The position numbers were made by a program, and so were the translations under genes. Below are positions 60,880 through 64,000 of a stretch of DNA of 64,000 nucleotides, in pieces. Each line of letters starts with the position of its first letter. Within the stretch, counting starts at the first letter, position 1. The stretch spans positions 1-64,000 of the forward strand of contig NZ_CAADHO010000014.1 of NCBI RefSeq assembly GCF_900699765.1, read 5' to 3'. This DNA is from Desulfoluna butyratoxydans (GTDB taxonomy: Bacteria > Desulfobacterota > Desulfobacteria > Desulfobacterales > Desulfolunaceae). Below the pieces are notes generated by a model. It was not told the origin of the DNA. It did not search any database and was given only the letters and a program-made list of their open reading frames with translations.

Positions 60880-63003
60880 CTACCAGCCGATGCAGCGAAA
60901 GCCCAGGACATTGGATGAAAACCGGGTGTCAAAGCTCTGGAGCTGTTGGCGGATGAGGCTTCGGTCGGAGAGGAAGCTGCCCCCCACCGCTGTTTTGACG
61001 GGTTCACCGCCCTTTTCCGGGATCTGGTCGCTGACCCATTCCAGGGCGTTGCCCATGAGGTCGTAGACCCCGAAGGGGCTGGCTCCCTTGGGGAAGGTGT
61101 CCACGGGAAGGGTTCCGCCTGCCCCGACCTCTTCGGTGTTGCAGAGGTGGCTTGCCCAGGCATCTCCCCAGGGGTAGGGGCTGTCGGATTTTCCCCCCAT
61201 GGCCAGCCATTGGGCCAGGGTGGGGAGCCGTTTGCCGGACCAGGACGCAAAGGCCATGGCGTCTTCATAACTCACCTGGACCACGGGGTGGTGGGCGCTG
61301 GTGTGCACTGAGGACCGGGCACCGGAGGGTTTGTACCAGTTGGCCCCGCGGATGAGGCGCAGGCCCTTGCTCGTGGAGAGGCTGATTCTCCTGCCGCGGG
61401 ACTGACGGGTGAGGCGCGGTTCGTACACGGCGCCGAACCCCCGCTCTTCGGCGGTGGTCTTATAACCGGTGCGACCGATAAACACCTCAAACAGGGCATT
61501 GGTGACCGGGTATTTGCCCGCAAGGAACTCTTCCAGGTCGGCCAGGATCTCCTGGCCGGTCACCGGGTCCAGGGCCGGATAGCGGCCGGACGGGATGTGG
61601 ATGTAGCGGTTGTAGTACCGTTCGGATTCGTTGAGCAGGGCGTCGAACCGATCGGCGCGTTCCTGCATGGCATCGGGATCTTCGTCTGCGGCCCATGGGG
61701 GAGCGTCCTCATCGACCTCTTCAACCTCGTCATCGGAGATCTCTTCTAAGGCGTCATCTTCATCAATCTCTTCGATGTCATCATCGGAAATCTCCTCCAA
61801 GGGGTCGTCTTCGTCCACCTCTTCGATGTCGTCATCGGAAATTTCTTCCAATGCGTCGTCTTCATCGACTTCTTCGATCTCATCATCGGAGATCTCTTCC
61901 AATGCGTCGTCTTCATCGACTTCTTCGATCTCATCATCGGAGATCTCTTCCAATGCGTCGTCTTCATCGATCTCTTCGATCTCATCATCGGAGATCTCTT
62001 CCAATGCGTCGTCTTCATCGATCTCTTCGATCTCATCATCGGAGATCTCTTCTAATGCGTCATCTTCGTCGACCTCTTCGATGTCGTCATCGGAAATCTC
62101 CTCCAGGGCGTCGTCGTCATCGAGGATGTCGAGTTCTTCGTCCTGATCATCCTCAATCTCTTCAAGCTCGCCTTCAGGGATCTCTTCCAACGCCTCGTCA
62201 TCATCGAGGATATCGATCTCTTCGTCGTCGGACTCATCGACCTCTTCAAGCTCGTCGTCGAGGATTTCTTCGACTTCATCTTCATCATCGAGGATATCGA
62301 GCTCTTCTTCTTCGGCTTCGTCAAGCTCTTCAATATCCTCATCGAGGATCTCCTCGACGTCATCTTCCTCCTCAAGGACCTCAATCTCTTCGTCGTCTTC
62401 CTCGTCGGCCTCTTCAAGCTCCTCTTCCGGGGGCTCCTCCGGGATGTCCTCCTCAAAGTCGGGCAGGGCGCCGCCCTTTTCAAGGGCCTGTACCGCACGT
62501 TTCAGTTTTTCCGCGAGGTTTTCGGTGCCGTCCAGGAGGGGGCCGCCTTTTTCAGCCATCTCGGCAAGGGCGTCCAGCAGGGCGCTCGCCTTTTCGATAT
62601 CCGGGCTGTTGGCGTTGGTGAAGTGGTTTGCAAAGGGGGCGTACAGGGCCTCTTTGGCCTCCTGGGATACCACAAGGGCGTGGTCTGCTGAGATGGTCAC
62701 CCCTTCGGGGTTGTTTCCATCCTTGAAGAGGCGGGAGAGGTCCCGGTTGACGGAATTTCGGATGGTGCTGAGGTTTTTTCGCCTGGACTTGAGCTGTGCC
62801 GGGTCGTCGGTCTGCCAGATGGCCTGGACAAGAAGGTCGGAGTCCACGGGATCGGAGCTGTACCCGTTGTCCCGGCCTGCGTGGGAGAGGAGAACTTTGA
62901 GGTACGCCATGTTCCGGGAGTGCCTGGAGTAGCCGAGGTTGTCGATGACCTCGTCCATGGCGTCCGAAGAAAATGTGACGTTGTTGAAATCGTTTGAAGT
63001 CAT
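60880..63003 (-). CDS. SUMF1-fold protein with an acidic 17-residue repeat array
   Basis: The 707-residue protein has three parts. Residues 1-125 (from MTSNDFNNVTFSSDAMDEVI) are a basic, helical domain I do not recognise. Residues ~195-440 are almost wholly acidic and include eight copies of the 17-residue unit DDALEEISDDEIEEVDE. The C-terminal ~260 residues are a formylglycine-generating-enzyme (SUMF1) fold: GKYPVTNALFEVF, PVVQVSYEDAMAFASWSGKR, YPWGDAWASHLCN and the end NVLGFRCIGW. The usual catalytic Cys site GGSxxC reads VGGSFLSDRSL, so it is not a true FGE. Confidence 0.8.
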   Translation of the reverse strand: MTSNDFNNVTFSSDAMDEVIDNLGYSRHSRNMAYLKVLLSHAGRDNGYSSDPVDSDLLVQAIWQTDDPAQLKSRRKNLSTIRNSVNRDLSRLFKDGNNPEGVTISADHALVVSQEAKEALYAPFANHFTNANSPDIEKASALLDALAEMAEKGGPLLDGTENLAEKLKRAVQALEKGGALPDFEEDIPEEPPEEELEEADEEDDEEIEVLEEEDDVEEILDEDIEELDEAEEEELDILDDEDEVEEILDDELEEVDESDDEEIDILDDDEALEEIPEGELEEIEDDQDEELDILDDDDALEEISDDDIEEVDEDDALEEISDDEIEEIDEDDALEEISDDEIEEIDEDDALEEISDDEIEEVDEDDALEEISDDEIEEVDEDDALEEISDDDIEEVDEDDPLEEISDDDIEEIDEDDALEEISDDEVEEVDEDAPPWAADEDPDAMQERADRFDALLNESERYYNRYIHIPSGRYPALDPVTGQEILADLEEFLAGKYPVTNALFEVFIGRTGYKTTAEERGFGAVYEPRLTRQSRGRRISLSTSKGLRLIRGANWYKPSGARSSVHTSAHHPVVQVSYEDAMAFASWSGKRLPTLAQWLAMGGKSDSPYPWGDAWASHLCNTEEVGAGGTLPVDTFPKGASPFGVYDLMGNALEWVSDQIPEKGGEPVKTAVGGSFLSDRSLIRQQLQSFDTRFSSNVLGFRCIGW
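61708..62115 (-). repeat. Eight tandem 51-bp coding repeats (acidic 17-mer)
   Basis: Eight in-frame copies encode DD(A/P)LEEISDD(E/D)(I/V)EE(V/I)DE. DNA copies differ mainly at third codon positions, so the array is evolving by duplication. Partly related acidic text extends further to 62460. Confidence 0.92.
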
Positions 63004-63291
63004 GTGGTGCGTCTCGGCGCTGCTCCTACTCCCTGATGAGTCCTGTTCGGCATGTCATATCCCTGGACGAACCATAACCCAATCGGCCGCGGGTCACAAT
63101 ACCGGGGAGCCTGGAGGGTGTGCGGGCCCAGTTTTTGCCTGCCGGGCGGTGCGGGCGGAACGCGGTTCCATGGGGGAAGCCATGGCGATGCCGGTTTCTT
63201 TTACCGGTCAGGTATGCTATGCCTACGTAGGTAATTCCTGTTAATTATTTGTTTTTCTTGTTTCCACGCATCCAAAGCAAAGGCTCGTGCC
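63004..63291. other. Divergent region between the SUMF1-like and ParA-like genes
   Basis: No supported gene is seen. It is short (288 bp) and likely contains both promoters. AAAGG near 63280 may be the ribosome binding site of the ParA-like gene. Confidence 0.45.
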
Positions 63292-64000
63292 ATGTATCAC
63301 ACCATCGCACTGCTTAATCCACTGGGCGCCTCAGGCAAGACGACCCTGGCTGTTAACCTGGCGTTTTCTTACGCTCTCCTTGAGATGCGAACCCTTTTTG
63401 TGGACTGCACCTCGTCCGGTGCGGGGTCGCGGATGATGATGGAAGAAGGGCAAAGACCGGACTGGGGCGTTGCGGATGTGATCAGCGGGATTGTGGGGCT
63501 GCGGGGGGCTGTGGTCCCTGGCCGGACGCCTTATCTGGACGTGCTTCCCGCGTTGTCCGGTGAAAAAGAAGCGGAAAAATGGCTGGCCCTCAATCCCGAA
63601 AAAGAGAAGGTCCTGGCCTTGAGCCTTCGCAAGCCCGGGGAAGGGTATGATCGCGTAATCATTGATACCCCTTCGGGGAACGGCTTTTATGTGAAAAGCG
63701 CCCTGGCCGCCTCGGATCTGGCCCTGGTCCCCTTGTATCCGGGCTGGGACCAAAACTCGCAGCTTAAGGAGGCGCAGGATTGTGTCGATGAAGTACTAAA
63801 GTGTCTGAACCCGGACCTGAAAGGCCTTGGGTTCGTGTCGATGGGGTCTTCAGATCCGGTCCCGGATGACGCCGGCAGGCAATTCGTCGGTCGACTGCCC
63901 GATTGCGATGCCGTTCGGAAAGGAATGGCAACCGATACTCCCGTTGCCCTGGTGGATGTAATGTCCCCCGGGGCCCAAGCGTTTCTGGATCTGGCCCGGG
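63292..64000 (+). CDS. ParA/MinD-like ATPase with a variant P-loop (partial)
   Basis: The frame runs from ATG 63292 to the window edge (236 codons, no stop). The P-loop reads LNPLGASGKTTLAVNLAFSY, deviating from the usual KGGxGKTT but keeping GKTT. Switch II-like DTPSGNGFY and the C-terminal LVPLYPGWDQNSQLKEA follow. The deviant-Walker signature Lys may be missing or shifted. Such proteins position plasmids, chromosomes or large complexes. It is divergent to the acidic-repeat protein, and its C-terminus lies outside. Confidence 0.82.
   Translation, partial: MYHTIALLNPLGASGKTTLAVNLAFSYALLEMRTLFVDCTSSGAGSRMMMEEGQRPDWGVADVISGIVGLRGAVVPGRTPYLDVLPALSGEKEAEKWLALNPEKEKVLALSLRKPGEGYDRVIIDTPSGNGFYVKSALAASDLALVPLYPGWDQNSQLKEAQDCVDEVLKCLNPDLKGLGFVSMGSSDPVPDDAGRQFVGRLPDCDAVRKGMATDTPVALVDVMSPGAQAFLDLAR

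Noticed and set aside
60880..61700. True formylglycine-generating enzyme
   Set aside because: The cysteine site after GGSF is Ser and no sulfatase gene is nearby.
61708..62115. 51-bp repeats as a CRISPR array
   Set aside because: They are in-frame coding repeats without spacers inside a long protein gene.
1..64000. tRNA, rRNA or selenocysteine features
   Set aside because: No T-loop-like or rRNA sequence, and no in-frame UGA in a known selenoprotein context, was recognised; a covariance search would be needed to exclude them.

Overview
The window looks like the chromosome of an anaerobic, nitrogen-fixing member of the Desulfobacterota (former Deltaproteobacteria), plausibly a Desulfobacterales or Desulfoluna-like sulfate reducer. 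This is inferred from the clostridial/methanogen-type nif operon (nifH-nifI1-nifI2-nifD-nifK), the paaK plus ACT-protein pair, the TRAP and sodium-coupled transporters and the high GC content. No rRNA or tRNA gene was recognised, so the taxonomic placement is inference.

Layout. 1-1326 (-) is the N-terminal part of a giant repetitive surface adhesin cut by the window edge. 2115-4777 (+) holds an amidohydrolase and a secreted protein. 5009-16771 is the nitrogen-fixation region: nifE, nifN and nifV read leftward; nifH, nifI1, nifI2, nifD, nifK and nifB read rightward from a shared 753-bp control region with a sigma-54 promoter facing each way and one NifA-type upstream site. A 2Fe-2S ferredoxin, a GNAT acetyltransferase and an iron-sulfur flavoprotein follow nifB, ending at a strong terminator near 18700. 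19021-29480 carries an M28-fold protein with a degraded metal site, a duplicated-domain lipoprotein, SSS and NSS sodium symporters, a small Cys-rich protein, a zinc-ribbon rhomboid and a Dus enzyme. 29835-34787 is one 1650-residue regulator (pseudokinase, AAA ATPase, GAF, LuxR HTH), followed by a stand-alone NifX-like protein. 35686-44408 has CapA, two phasin-like proteins, argC, a TetR regulator, a TRAP transporter (dctPQM) and an M23 peptidase. 44696-51142 has secA, an N-degron operon (clpS-clpA-aat) and a HIT protein. 51188-55516 (-) has a SprT/DUF2786 protein, an ACT protein, paaK and an enoyl-CoA hydratase. 55971-63003 has a CpsB-type phosphatase, galE, a SHOCT protein, a XerD-like recombinase, an M24 peptidase and a SUMF1-like protein with an acidic repeat. 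The window ends in a ParA/MinD-like ATPase.

The strongest non-genic signal is a set of small non-coding mobile elements. One family (MITE-like) has ends reading GTAACTATTCAGCT and 8-bp target duplications, the signature of IS66-type transposition. Copies lie at 14800-15352 (interrupted), 16830-16913 (truncated), 18739-19007, 23160-23404 and 28222-28412. Two long copies face each other across the nifB-ferredoxin-GNAT-flavoprotein block. A second element family (ends CCCGGATATTTCATGAG) and a shorter palindromic repeat family are also present; one copy of the latter supplies the C-terminal tail of NifV.

Other notable points are a nine-copy TTAGCCC tract between dctP and dctQ, a terminator-bearing leader before the NSS transporter, and several proteins whose folds are recognisable but whose catalytic residues are missing.
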